Of a DNA stretch of 35,501 nt, positions 1 to 8,169 are shown in pieces. The DNA lies in the IMG/VR virus record IMGVR_UViG_3300036823_000154, positions 1-35,501 of that record; one strand, given 5' to 3'. The stretch is from a virus. The notes under the pieces are model-generated. The model searched no databases. It had not been told where the DNA came from and saw nothing but the letters and a program-made list of their open reading frames with translations. The first letter of the stretch is position 1, and each line of letters begins with the position of its first letter. Made by a program: the position numbers and the translations under genes.

Positions 1-359
1 GACAGGGGAACAATATGGTCTTCGGTGAGGTGTTTGACTTTTTGATCGGTGAACGGCTCTTTCATGCCGCAGGCCAAGCAGCAGAATAGATATTTAGCTT
101 TAAGATCTAGCCATTGCTGAAATGTATGAGTGCCGGTAGCGGCGTGCTTCTTTGCCTTAACCCGGCTGTCATAAAAGCGCGCCTGAATGACGTGTTGCCT
201 ATACCATCGTTTACTATGCCGACGCGCGACTTCAGGATGTTTCTTCTTATATTCTTTAATCCTAGCTAATATCCTTTCTTTGTTACGCTCATAGTAGGCA
301 TGACTTTTGGCCTGTTGATGCTCTTTACCTTGTAGATTAAGACTTATTGTTGCTGACAT
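1..359 (-). CDS. HNH homing endonuclease, partial (C-terminus beyond window edge)
   Basis: The first 119 codons of a gene that runs off the left edge. The start is the ATG at 357-359. The N-terminal 70 residues are very basic and rich in Tyr/Lys/Arg, as in DNA-binding arms of phage HNH proteins. A Cys pair (CCLAC, about residues 93-97) is followed by LTEDHIVPL at the cut end, which is the first half of an HNH/Zn active site. The same TEDHIVPLS signature occurs in the complete HNH protein at 10480-11061, so the two are likely related. It is expected to be a free-standing nicking or cutting enzyme that moves its own gene. It follows the holin-like gene and is preceded by a structured element at 389-472. 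The missing second half prevents judging whether it is active. Confidence 0.85.
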   Translation of the reverse strand, partial: MSATISLNLQGKEHQQAKSHAYYERNKERILARIKEYKKKHPEVARRHSKRWYRQHVIQARFYDSRVKAKKHAATGTHTFQQWLDLKAKYLFCCLACGMKEPFTDQKVKHLTEDHIVPL

Positions 360-388
360 TGTGGTTAGTCAGATGTTTGTGGGTAGAC

Positions 389-472
389 CTCCCCACGCCA
401 GTAGCAATCCTGTAGGAGCAAGCCGCGCGGCTTAGCTGGGATTCCCCGTCCGTGAGAGCTACTGGAGTGGAG
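389..472 (-). ncRNA. Compact structured RNA element between holin-like and HNH genes
   Basis: A long imperfect hairpin. The outer stem pairs 398-405 (CCAGTAGC) with 458-465 perfectly and continues, with a mismatch and a bulge, through 389-396 with 467-472. Directly inside, 406-410 (AATCC) pairs with 439-443 (GGATT). The apex is 417-419 with 435-437 plus the palindrome 420-433 (AAGCCGCGCGGCTT). One side carries an unpaired stretch of about 14 nt (444-457). It lies about 30 nt upstream of the HNH start, in its likely leader. No U-tract follows on either strand, so it is not an ordinary intrinsic terminator. The pairing is seen; the role (leader control of the HNH gene, processing site, or part of a mobile unit) is inferred. 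The protein is not IscB/IsrB-like, so it is not obviously a HEARO RNA. Confidence 0.5.
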
Positions 473-475
473 GTT

Positions 476-739
476 CTACTGCTGGCCAGAAACAGGCTTC
501 GGCACTGTGGGGGCGGCGGCGCTTGATGCTGTTGCTTGTGCTGAAGCAACGGCTGCGGCGTTCACACCTGACACATGGAAGACCGTGATGAGCACGAGGC
601 CCAAGAGGTTCACGAGAGTCGAGAGCCAACCGATGTTCGGGAACACCGGAACAATCGCCGTGACAAAGTTGTAAACGACGAGAACGGCGGTAGACCAAAA
701 AGTCTTGCTGGAAAGGAAAGAATATTTCGTTACGTTCAT
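476..739 (-). CDS. Holin-like two-helix membrane protein (87 aa)
   Basis: A small protein with two hydrophobic segments, at about residues 13-34 and 38-58, separated by a short turn, then an Ala/Pro-rich polar tail of about 25 residues. Size, topology and place at the end of the late operon next to a peptidase gene fit a class II-type holin, which opens the inner membrane at lysis. No family-specific motif was recognised, so the call rests on topology and context. The ATG at 739 lies 27 nt after the stop of the peptidase gene. The spacer has no SD site but carries the mini-hairpin GGTCGAAACC found at other junctions. An alternative is a phage-coded membrane protein of unknown role. Confidence 0.6.
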   Translation of the reverse strand: MNVTKYSFLSSKTFWSTAVLVVYNFVTAIVPVFPNIGWLSTLVNLLGLVLITVFHVSGVNAAAVASAQATASSAAAPTVPKPVSGQQ

Positions 740-754
740 TGAACTGTTTGCTAT

Positions 755-764
755 GGTTTCGACC
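755..764 (-). promoter_or_regulatory. Mini-hairpin GGTCGAAACC in the leader of the holin-like gene
   Basis: A three-base stem (GGT/ACC) with a CGAA loop on the transcribed strand, sitting between the peptidase stop (767) and the holin-like start (739). The same decamer is found before the 78-aa gene at 8140. Related forms occur at 13035-13048 and 16751-16769. It replaces the SD site expected here. Function unknown. Confidence 0.35.
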
Positions 765-766
765 TT

Positions 767-1645
767 TTAGATTTCTTTTTGTATCAGAGCGAGGGCTGCC
801 TCAATATCGTTGAGAATCTGCTCGGCAAGCGTGAGCTGGCCGGTCGAAAGCGCTTGCGTGACGCTCGCGGGCACGGGGACATTTGTCGTAAGAGCCTGCT
901 TTACTGCCGGCGGAACGTCCACGGCTGTGCCAGCTTCGAAGATAAAAGTGGTTGGGGAATTGACGTACTGCTTCGCGATCTTCTTGAAGGCGAAGGCATC
1001 GTTCGGGTCGGCGGAATCCACGATGTAAATGAAATCGGCGTCGTATCCGTACGCAGTGATGAAGTGCCCGTACTCCGGAGTAGTGAACGTCGGCGTTGAT
1101 GTTCCCCAGAATCCGTCGTCGCACTTGACGAGCAGGAGGACGGCCTTGTTCTGGTAGATCGCCTGACAGATTGATTCGAAATCGGTATTGCCGAAACCGT
1201 AGCTGCCGATCTTTTTCGCGCTTGCGTTCGTCACCATGTCGGACGTGACAGCGGACGGATCCGAATACGTCGTAAGCGGAAGCGTAACGTCGTTCTCAAG
1301 CGGCTCGAAGTCATCCGCTCCATCGTTCGTGAGGGACTTGAAGATGGAGCGCATGTCCGTTCCCGATTCGAGCGGATAGCCGTCGATGGCCTTGATCTTG
1401 ATCCACGAAAAGCGGGGTGTATATCGCTCGTTTACGGCAGGCGTAAGGTCGTGTTCGAGGATCGCTTGGAAGTGGGATGAGGCGTGCGCGCCACAACACG
1501 GGGTTTGTCCCTGATAGTTCCGGACGAGCCACGAGACATCAGGGATGAATGAGGCGGGAATTGCTCCGGGTGCCTGAACGGAGCCGAGCAGAATATCGCG
1601 GGGATCCGGCTTCCGTTCAAGTGCGCCGAGGTTCTTGGGGGGCAT
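767..1645 (-). CDS. Papain-like cysteine peptidase, candidate endolysin (292 aa)
   Basis: The ATG at 1645 is chosen because the longer frame upstream is low-quality Arg/Ser-rich sequence overlapping the previous gene. Residues 43-54 (NYQGQTPCCGAH) match the Q...C active-site strand of C1/papain-fold peptidases: Gln45 would form the oxyanion hole and Cys51 would be the nucleophile. GHFITAYGY puts the catalytic His at 194, and VDSADPN near 210 gives the third residue. The tail (about residues 235-292) is Ala/Leu-rich and helical. It lies between an XhlA-like membrane gene and a holin-like gene, so a lytic role (peptide cross-links of the wall) is inferred; a virion-associated protease is the alternative. 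No amidase, lysozyme or CHAP-type endolysin is seen elsewhere in the window. No signal peptide is visible. Confidence 0.75.
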   Translation of the reverse strand: MPPKNLGALERKPDPRDILLGSVQAPGAIPASFIPDVSWLVRNYQGQTPCCGAHASSHFQAILEHDLTPAVNERYTPRFSWIKIKAIDGYPLESGTDMRSIFKSLTNDGADDFEPLENDVTLPLTTYSDPSAVTSDMVTNASAKKIGSYGFGNTDFESICQAIYQNKAVLLLVKCDDGFWGTSTPTFTTPEYGHFITAYGYDADFIYIVDSADPNDAFAFKKIAKQYVNSPTTFIFEAGTAVDVPPAVKQALTTNVPVPASVTQALSTGQLTLAEQILNDIEAALALIQKEI

Positions 1646-1698
1646 TGCTGTTAATTGTGATGGTTTCTTAGCAGGTGTCCAGAGTGCATAACTTGTGG

Positions 1699-1989
1699 CT
1701 ACTTTCGAACAGTGAAGTAGACGGTAAGCGCGCCGAGAATGAGACCCGCGAAGACATAGAGAAGATTCCACACGTATCGCTTGCCCGCACTCTCGCCGTT
1801 CTGTTTTTCCCGCCATTTATTGATCTCGGCGACGGCGTCTTCAAGCTTGCCTGTGCGGCCGTTCGCATAGGCCTGCTTGGCGTCGATCGCGTCGAGGCGG
1901 CCGAACATCTTTCCCATCGCAAACATGATCTGGCCGTGTTCAGAGGTCGGACTGCCGGGCTGGGTTGGGAGTTTTGCTTCGTCGTCCAT
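1699..1989 (-). CDS. XhlA-like lysis-associated membrane protein (96 aa)
   Basis: The start chosen is the ATG at 1989, two bases past the stop of the upstream zinc-ribbon gene. A polar N-terminus is followed by an amphipathic coiled-coil-like stretch (about residues 25-65) and one hydrophobic segment (about 72-91) ending in a short basic tail. This is the layout of XhlA/haemolysin-type accessory lysis proteins, which sit beside holin and endolysin genes. The match is by topology and position, not by a diagnostic motif. It may anchor to the inner membrane and assist the holin-like protein encoded two genes downstream. Confidence 0.55.
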   Translation of the reverse strand: MDDEAKLPTQPGSPTSEHGQIMFAMGKMFGRLDAIDAKQAYANGRTGKLEDAVAEINKWREKQNGESAGKRYVWNLLYVFAGLILGALTVYFTVRK

Positions 1990-1991
1990 GG

Positions 1992-2156
1992 CTATCGGGC
2001 TGATTGTTCCTTGCCGCGACAGGCGTCGCATTCAACCTTTTCAATGCCGTGCTTCTTGAGATCCTTTCCGGCGGGATGATCCGGACGCACCTCAAGGGTG
2101 CCGCACTTCGTGCCACATTTGCACAAGAGATCGATGGTTATGGTTGGTCGGTTCAT
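1992..2156 (-). CDS. Small zinc-ribbon protein (54 aa)
   Basis: A 54-codon gene. The ATG at 2156 follows the fibre gene stop by six bases, and the TAG at 1992-1994 lies just before the next ATG. Four Cys in two pairs (CKCGTKC near residues 12-18, CDAC near 44-47) suggest a single zinc-binding knuckle or ribbon. It fits tightly into the operon with no spare sequence, which supports its being real. It is one of several tiny Cys-pair proteins in this genome. No specific function can be given. Confidence 0.65.
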   Translation of the reverse strand: MNRPTITIDLLCKCGTKCGTLEVRPDHPAGKDLKKHGIEKVECDACRGKEQSAR

Positions 2157-2162
2157 GGTGCT

Positions 2163-3920
2163 TTATACGAATACGGAATTTTGTTCGACGATAGCGAGGC
2201 CCGCGCCTCCGGCGCCCCCGGCGCCGCCGGTATTGCTTGTTCCGGCACTTCCGTTGGTCCCTTTGCCTGCTAGACCTGCTCCGCCTCCAGAACCTCCCCC
2301 GCCCACTTCACCAATGCTTGCGGTATGGCCCGAGCCTCCTGTGCCGCCGCTAACCGTGACGGTACCGGTATTTGCCGTGAGGGTGTTATAGACGATGCAC
2401 ACTGATCCGCCGCCACCGCCACCGCCTCCACCGTCCGCTGCCGTGTCATTGCCCCCGGCCTGTCCACTTGCATTGATCGTTCCCGTGAAGTTGAACGCGC
2501 CGGCAACTTGGATGTACAAGCCCCCACCTCCCGTTCCGCCGACGCCAAGCGACGTACCTCCGCCCGCGCCGGGGCCGACAGGTATGGCATCTCCGATTGC
2601 GGATACCGTGTTCCATGTCTGCGATGCTCCGCCTAATCCGGCACTGCCGGTACCGCGGCCAGCGCCATCGGAGCCAGCAAAGACATCTGACACGAGACCA
2701 TAGCCGTTGGTCACAGCTCCTGCGCCCATGAGCCTGACATCGATACAAGGGTTGGTGGAGGAGGTAATCGTACAGTTGCCCGCGCATTTCAGGATTGCAG
2801 TTGACCCGTTCGTAGCCGCGCTTGAGAAACCGAGGACACCGGTGCCGGTAATGGAGATTGAGCTATAGTTTTTGGTCAGCTTTGAGGCACTGCTGAAACT
2901 TAAGGTCGTTGTGCCGCTCGTAATAGAGAGGGCGCCGTCCGCTCCAGTGCCGCCAAATTTCGCCGCCGCAGCGTTCAAGCCACCGATTTGCAGAACGGTT
3001 GCGGCGTATATGTTTTTGCCATAAATATTGTTCCATTCGTTACCGGAACTTTCGCCGATATTGCGGGTGTCTGTTACATCCGGGGCAAGGTCTTCGGCAA
3101 TCGCGCTGAATACCGGGCCGTAGCTAGCCGTTGGCCGTACATCGTTCGAGATGTATCCTTCGCCGCTCTGTTGATTTTCGTTGTCGTAGAGCGCGGTTTC
3201 CGAGACGACGTTGTAGAGCTCGCAGATTGCGAGCTTGTTCGCGGGATACGTCGGTGTAGTAGGCGATGATACTTCGGTTCCACTCGTCCACGCGAGCGTG
3301 CCTGATGTATCGATGGTAAGAAGGTCGATACGAGGATGTGAGGACGGCGCGGTGACGGTTGGCGTCGAGGCGCCGGTGAAAAGATACCGCGTCCCGTTGA
3401 TGTAGTAGGTTCCGTCCTCCACGTAGAGCTGCATCGTCTGCGCTGTCCATGAGCCGGAGGTCACTGTGATGCCGGTGATATTGAAACTCGTGAGCGGGCC
3501 AGTGAGACCGTTCACGTTCTTATTGAGTGAGAAGGGAACGATGGTGGTCGATGAACCGGGCCATGCCCAGCCGACATACGAAAGCAACGTTTGGTTCGCG
3601 CCAGAGGCCGCGACCTGCGTTGACGTGGTGAGGTCGGGGCGGCGGAGGAAGTTTACGAGATTCGTGACGAAGGCGAGAGCGCTCCCACCAATCAAAACGT
3701 TGTTTGCGGTGGAACCGATTGTCGTCACCGCCGTTACGGTTACTGTCGTTCCGTTGATAGCGATGGGGACCACCTGCCCGTTCGTTGGCTCTGTCCCGAG
3801 CGAAAGCGCGCCGAGCTGCTGATGTGCTAAAAGGAAACTGCTGGCGCGAGCGTCGTCACGCTTGTCGTTGTTTTGTGATGCGAGGATTGATTGGCCGGGG
3901 CCGATTGGGCGGGATTTCAT
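2163..3920 (-). CDS. Tail fibre / adhesin with glycine-rich tip (585 aa)
   Basis: The N-terminal half (about residues 1-330) is Thr/Ser/Asn-rich beta sequence typical of a phage fibre stalk, with a motif like those of tail-attached collar segments (residues 160-240, a YYINGTRY strand and a 'DLLTID' strand). From about residue 440 the protein becomes glycine-rich, with a run of nine Gly followed by SVCIVYNTL, then further GG(S/A)GG repeats to the end. Gly-rich tips of this sort are known from phage adhesins whose polyglycine helices present variable receptor-binding loops. Position after the hub and the 184-aa fibre-like gene supports a host-recognition role. The ATG at 3920 follows the previous stop (3923) with almost no gap and lacks an SD site. 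Confidence 0.75.
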   Translation of the reverse strand: MKSRPIGPGQSILASQNNDKRDDARASSFLLAHQQLGALSLGTEPTNGQVVPIAINGTTVTVTAVTTIGSTANNVLIGGSALAFVTNLVNFLRRPDLTTSTQVAASGANQTLLSYVGWAWPGSSTTIVPFSLNKNVNGLTGPLTSFNITGITVTSGSWTAQTMQLYVEDGTYYINGTRYLFTGASTPTVTAPSSHPRIDLLTIDTSGTLAWTSGTEVSSPTTPTYPANKLAICELYNVVSETALYDNENQQSGEGYISNDVRPTASYGPVFSAIAEDLAPDVTDTRNIGESSGNEWNNIYGKNIYAATVLQIGGLNAAAAKFGGTGADGALSITSGTTTLSFSSASKLTKNYSSISITGTGVLGFSSAATNGSTAILKCAGNCTITSSTNPCIDVRLMGAGAVTNGYGLVSDVFAGSDGAGRGTGSAGLGGASQTWNTVSAIGDAIPVGPGAGGGTSLGVGGTGGGGLYIQVAGAFNFTGTINASGQAGGNDTAADGGGGGGGGGSVCIVYNTLTANTGTVTVSGGTGGSGHTASIGEVGGGGSGGGAGLAGKGTNGSAGTSNTGGAGGAGGAGLAIVEQNSVFV

Positions 3921-3922
3921 GA

Positions 3923-4477
3923 TTAGGAATTTACAAATTGGACGTCAATTTCGAGGGTCGTATCGACGCCTGCACTCTTGCTGTATGGCGTACCGAACAG
4001 CGCGTGGTTGAACATATTGCCGGTCCCGATTGTGGATGAGCCGCCGATGAATGAGCCGCACTCGTAATACGTCTCGTTCGCAAGGACGGCATCCGGAAAG
4101 AAGAACTGAAGGGACGCGGTGGTGAATCCGTTGTCAAAGGCATAGCTGACAGGAGCGCGGTTCGTCGGGGTCGTGAGGGCGGTGTCCGAATTGGCAGGGG
4201 TCGTGGAACCCGTCCCGATCTCACCCCATGCGATGCCCAGAGGGAAATTCGATGATCCGTTATAGGCGCTGATGAGGTACTGCACGAGAATGTCGATCCC
4301 GTAGTTTGAGGAATCGACGATGAGGTTGTGCTGTTCGACCTCAATCTTGCCGTCCGCGAGAAGCTTTTGTGCGAGATCAACCTTGCCTAAAGCTTTGAGG
4401 CTCTCGTAGAGATGGAGCGTTCCGGCCGGATGTGAGCGGATAATGACCCTGCCTGTGATTCTCAGCCCTTCATTCAT
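3923..4477 (-). CDS. Baseplate/fibre-linked structural protein (184 aa)
   Basis: The N-terminus (about residues 1-60) is a compact domain with an IRSHPAGTL strand, a helix and 'EVEQHNLIVDSSNYG'. The rest is beta-rich (Thr, Asn, aromatic). Proteins of this shape are common next to hub and fibre genes in metagenomic siphophages, where they are thought to join the distal tail to the fibre. The gene lies between the hub and the glycine-tipped fibre, with start ATG at 4477 after a 20-nt AT-rich spacer. The exact role is unknown. Confidence 0.6.
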   Translation of the reverse strand: MNEGLRITGRVIIRSHPAGTLHLYESLKALGKVDLAQKLLADGKIEVEQHNLIVDSSNYGIDILVQYLISAYNGSSNFPLGIAWGEIGTGSTTPANSDTALTTPTNRAPVSYAFDNGFTTASLQFFFPDAVLANETYYECGSFIGGSSTIGTGNMFNHALFGTPYSKSAGVDTTLEIDVQFVNS

Positions 4478-4497
4478 TGGATATGTAATAAGTATAG

Positions 4498-6027
4498 TTA
4501 CGAATAGGTGCAGAAACCATACCGCGGCTGTGGAGAAGTGGGACCATAGAGATAAGGCTTTGTCCCGGACGAGGCGGTCACGGTCTCAGTGATCGTGAGG
4601 TTTTCCCCTGCCACCTCAAGGTTCTCGGTGACCGTCGAGTCGTCTACCGGTGTTTGACTGGCTTCCTGCTGGAGGATGGTCGTCATGAGATCGGTGAAGG
4701 TGACATTGTCCGAACCAATGCATTCGACCTGATATTCGAGCATGCCGTTGATGTTCAGGGTGTCGTCTCCCGGGGCGTAGCCGACGGCCTCAATGCGCTT
4801 GATGATGAGGAATTTGATAATGCCGAAGGCTGGAAGATCGACGAAGATGCTTTGCCCGACGGCGCAGCCGGGAATGAGGGTGTTGAACTTGACGTCGTAG
4901 ACCGGATGGCCGAACTGGAGGATCTGGGCCGTGGCGCGCGCCTGCGCCTCAGGCACGGTCGCGATTTTTGTATCGGAGATGGCGCCCTGTCGCTCACCAT
5001 ATGCGGCAACACTCGCTGCGTCTGACGCATGAGCGACGATGGGGACCGATGCAGTTCCATATACCTTGACGGTCTGCCCCGATGAAGGCGCGCCCGCGGT
5101 GAACTGTATCCACCGCTGAGTGCCGTTGTAGAGCACGTCCACCGTGGACGGGTCGGTCGAGTTTGCTGTCCCTACCGTTTGCGGCACGCCGTTCAATGTC
5201 ACGGTGAGAGCCGCGTAGGGATATTGAGAGCCGGACGTGTCGGTGTAGGAATAGGCGACAGAGAAGAATTGCGTGGTGCCGTCAGTGAGGAAGGTATCAG
5301 GGGTATTCGCGGCAGTGAATACACGCGGATACGTCCCGCCGATAACGTACACGCTGTTCTGCATGTTCGTGATCTGAAGGTCCACATCGAGCGAGTTCCA
5401 CTCGATCTCGCCGCTTGTCGCGTCCACAGTGATCGGGGCCGCGCCGCCTGCCCCTACCGCGCCGCCGCCCGAACCGTCGTCAATGTCGTATAGGCCGAAG
5501 TGGAGGTCCTTGTTGGGATCAATGAACCAGTCCCAGCCGATGAGTGTCGCGAGGGACTGAAGCGCCTTGCTCGGTTGCTGGTAATTGAACTTGATTGAGG
5601 GCACGAGGAAATTCCCCGTTTGCACATTGTTGGTGGTGAAGCCCTTGCCGGCACAGAACGTGGTGATGATGTCCACGGCAATATCATGAGGGTCCAGATA
5701 GGCGTAGTTCTTCTTCACGAGCGTTCCGTCGAGGAGATAGCCCCAATCTGTGCAGGTCACCTGCCATGTAATGAGGAGCCCGCTAATGATCGGCTCGACC
5801 TCGGTGACCGTGCCTCCGAAGATGATGCCGGTTGAATCGTACAGCTCGATGGTGTCGCCTATGACGGGAATGGTCTTTACAGGGTAGGTCTGCCCGACGC
5901 CCTGACGGACGTTGAACTTCAGCGTCCCCACTTCCTTCGTGAGGACGCTCACCATGTCCACGGACTTCCAATCGACCGACTTTGTTATGTCTGTCGAATT
6001 GTCATAGATGCGTACTGCGCTTGCCAT
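4498..6027 (-). CDS. Baseplate hub / tail-tip protein (509 aa)
   Basis: It begins with a short DITKSVDW-type strand, followed by a beta-barrel-like region with GDTIELYDSTG and FGGTVTEVEP, then a WDWFIDPNKDLHFG segment (about residues 165-185) and a long beta/alpha region. These are hallmarks of gp27-like hub proteins of siphophages (gp18/Tal-type N-terminus), which cap the tail tube and plug the baseplate. It starts one base after the tape-measure stop, as expected for the tape measure-hub gene order. There is no obvious peptidase or lysozyme domain at the C-terminus. Confidence 0.8.
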   Translation of the reverse strand: MASAVRIYDNSTDITKSVDWKSVDMVSVLTKEVGTLKFNVRQGVGQTYPVKTIPVIGDTIELYDSTGIIFGGTVTEVEPIISGLLITWQVTCTDWGYLLDGTLVKKNYAYLDPHDIAVDIITTFCAGKGFTTNNVQTGNFLVPSIKFNYQQPSKALQSLATLIGWDWFIDPNKDLHFGLYDIDDGSGGGAVGAGGAAPITVDATSGEIEWNSLDVDLQITNMQNSVYVIGGTYPRVFTAANTPDTFLTDGTTQFFSVAYSYTDTSGSQYPYAALTVTLNGVPQTVGTANSTDPSTVDVLYNGTQRWIQFTAGAPSSGQTVKVYGTASVPIVAHASDAASVAAYGERQGAISDTKIATVPEAQARATAQILQFGHPVYDVKFNTLIPGCAVGQSIFVDLPAFGIIKFLIIKRIEAVGYAPGDDTLNINGMLEYQVECIGSDNVTFTDLMTTILQQEASQTPVDDSTVTENLEVAGENLTITETVTASSGTKPYLYGPTSPQPRYGFCTYS

Positions 6028-6028
6028 C

Positions 6029-7897
6029 CTAGAGTGCGTAGTTCTTCACGCGAATGTTCTGAACGATGGAGTTCGCGAGGAGGTTGCCGATCTGACGGAT
6101 GGTGCTCGCGTCGGCCGGAAATACGCCGCCATTGATGTTGATGACGATTTGCTGCATGCCTCCCGCTGCGCCGCCCATTGCGGAGAGCGGCATGACGGCT
6201 TCAGGGCCTGCTTCGCCGATGAGGGCAACGGTGGGAACGCTCACGATGCCGCCGGTCGCCAAGTGTGGGATCTGGGGAATGTCAAATCCGATGTCCACCG
6301 CCTGCGTTCCGATCTTAGTGCCGGGAATCGTGATCGCAGGAATGTTGATGTGCAGAGCGTCGATGGCGCTGATGAGAGAGTCGAGGATGCTGATCACGTC
6401 ATTGATCTCGGTCTTGAGCCCGCTGACGATGGCGTTCCAAATATTCGAAAAGAAGTTGGATATGTCGGTCCAGATGGCATTCCAGTCGGATGAGATCTCA
6501 CTCATGACGCTGTGGACGGCGCTCTTGATGAGGTTGAGGCCGTTCGTGTTGTAGTTGATGATGAAATTCCACGCGAGGGAGAACGCGTCGTCCATCATCT
6601 CCCATATCGCTTCTACGTCCGCGACAAGCGCGCTCCAGTTTGAAATGATGAGCGCCCCGAGAACGACTACGGCCGCGCCAAGGGCGATGAATGGCAATAG
6701 AGGAAGCGAGGCGGCGAGCGCAAGGGCACCGAAGACCGTCGTTACGAGCGCGACTACGGGAGTTATCGTGATCCAAGCCACAGCCAAAAGGCCAACGACG
6801 AGAGCGAGTCCTGCAACAGCTGCCGCGCCGAGTACGATCGCGTCGGTGAGCTTAGGATGGGCAGTCGTCCACGCAATGACATCGCTGATAATCGGCTCGA
6901 TGTCTTGGGCGAGTTTGTCGAGTAGGGGTAAGAGATCGTTTCCGATGGCGGTGCCGAGGGCAGTGATCTGGTTGCCCAATTGGGTGAGCGCAGCGCCGGG
7001 CGCTCCGGCCGCCGCCTGAGCTACGCCTCCGATGGAGTTCTGAAGCGTCTGCAGGATGAGCGCGTCGGCGCCTGCGGTGTCCCCCACCTTCGCCATGTTC
7101 TCGATGATGGTAACCGTTGCTGCTGGAAAATCGATGTTGCCCTGACGGATGAGCTGGTTCAACCCCGCGACGGGGTCGGTAAGTGCGTTCGTGAGTATTC
7201 GCGTCGCGTTCGGTAGGTCGCTTCCCATCTTTGTGGCGAGATCGGCTGCCATCTGGGTCGTTTCCTCATATGAACCCTGAAGGTTGGTGTGGCTGAGGAT
7301 CAGCGCTTCCGATGCGAGAGCCTCTTGTTGCGTGAAAAGAGTGGTGGATTGCACCTGCTGCGCGTACGCCTGAATCTGGTCAAGCGGGATCGCCGAGCCG
7401 GTGTCCTTGAGGATTTGTGCGACCTGTGCGGATGTTTCGTCCCACTGCTGGGCCGATGATATTGCGTCGTCTATCGCGCCCTTAATGGCAAGGAACGCTA
7501 TTCCGGCAATGGCGGCCAATCCGGCGTAGGCTCCAGCCGATCCCCCCTTCGCCGCCACGCTTGAGGAAGCGATCTCCGCATTCGCTTCTGCGATCGTGGC
7601 TGCGGCTTCCTGCGCGGTGATTCCTTCCTCCACCATAAGGTCGATCATCTCTTCGTTGCTCGCGTTCACGAGATCAGCGGCAACGGCAAAAGACTGCTCT
7701 TGTGTAAGCAGTGCATTTTCTATTTCTCCGGTGGTTGCATTCACCTGTAAACCGAACTCGGCGAAACTGCCGGCGGCGGCATCGGTCGAGGCGGCCACTT
7801 CATCGGCCATTCCTGTGACTGACGCGCTGACCCCGTCGATCGTTTCCGATGCTTCATCAACGGCTGTTATGAGAATTTGAAGCTCGGAATCTCCCAT
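6029..7897 (-). CDS. Tail tape measure protein (622 aa)
   Basis: An Ala-rich alpha-helical N-terminus is followed by a TAL-type region around residues 170-340 (repeated TQQEAL and DPVAGLNQL motifs), a strongly hydrophobic segment at about 355-420 able to span a membrane, and amphipathic helices. The C-terminal signature ATGGIVSVPTVALIGEAGPE (about residues 540-560) is widespread in siphophage tape measures. The protein sets tail length and passes through the host membrane during DNA injection. At 622 residues it is short, implying a tail near 90-100 nm by the usual rule of about 0.15 nm per residue. It follows the chaperone genes, separated by the non-coding block and a 78-aa gene. Confidence 0.92.
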   Translation of the reverse strand: MGDSELQILITAVDEASETIDGVSASVTGMADEVAASTDAAAGSFAEFGLQVNATTGEIENALLTQEQSFAVAADLVNASNEEMIDLMVEEGITAQEAAATIAEANAEIASSSVAAKGGSAGAYAGLAAIAGIAFLAIKGAIDDAISSAQQWDETSAQVAQILKDTGSAIPLDQIQAYAQQVQSTTLFTQQEALASEALILSHTNLQGSYEETTQMAADLATKMGSDLPNATRILTNALTDPVAGLNQLIRQGNIDFPAATVTIIENMAKVGDTAGADALILQTLQNSIGGVAQAAAGAPGAALTQLGNQITALGTAIGNDLLPLLDKLAQDIEPIISDVIAWTTAHPKLTDAIVLGAAAVAGLALVVGLLAVAWITITPVVALVTTVFGALALAASLPLLPFIALGAAVVVLGALIISNWSALVADVEAIWEMMDDAFSLAWNFIINYNTNGLNLIKSAVHSVMSEISSDWNAIWTDISNFFSNIWNAIVSGLKTEINDVISILDSLISAIDALHINIPAITIPGTKIGTQAVDIGFDIPQIPHLATGGIVSVPTVALIGEAGPEAVMPLSAMGGAAGGMQQIVININGGVFPADASTIRQIGNLLANSIVQNIRVKNYAL

Positions 7898-7903
7898 GAG
7901 GTT

Positions 7904-8140
7904 TTATGCGTCGGCGGGTACGGATTTGTCAGTCCATCTGCAATTGCGGCAGTAAGGATGGGTGGCTCTCATGCTGGGAACCAGCGCGGCGAGAATGGCG
8001 ACCGGAATTAGGATCACTTCGACGGGGAGAGTAATCAGGAGTATGCCGCAAACGACGACCGCCGCCAGTATCCATCGTAGGACGCTCGTCTTAATGATTT
8101 TGTATTGCCCGCAATTGGGGCATTTGTTGCTGTCTGTCAT
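7904..8140 (-). CDS. Zinc-ribbon two-helix membrane protein (78 aa)
   Basis: CPNCG at residues 8-12 and CRNC at about 64-67 form a split zinc ribbon. Between them is a hydrophobic stretch (about 23-55) long enough for two membrane passes separated by PVEV. Cys pairs near both ends would place the ribbon on one face of the membrane. The gene sits just before the tape measure, between it and the large non-coding block. The start ATG at 8140 has a leader containing GGTCGAAACC instead of an SD site. Function unknown; it may be a moron. Confidence 0.65.
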   Translation of the reverse strand: MTDSNKCPNCGQYKIIKTSVLRWILAAVVVCGILLITLPVEVILIPVAILAALVPSMRATHPYCRNCRWTDKSVPADA

Positions 8141-8157
8141 TGAATTAATACGTGGTT

Positions 8158-8169
8158 AGGTTTCGACCT
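8158..8169 (-). promoter_or_regulatory. Mini-hairpin AGGTCGAAACCT before the 78-aa gene
   Basis: A four-base stem with CGAA loop, 18 nt upstream of the ATG at 8140, with GGGTCGAA just 5' of it. It is identical in its core decamer to the element before the holin-like gene. It closes the 3' side of the structured region on the transcribed strand. Confidence 0.35.

Noticed and set aside
389-472. HEARO/IscB-type guide RNA
   Set aside because: The adjacent protein is a short HNH protein with no RuvC-like part, and no known conserved block of that RNA was seen.
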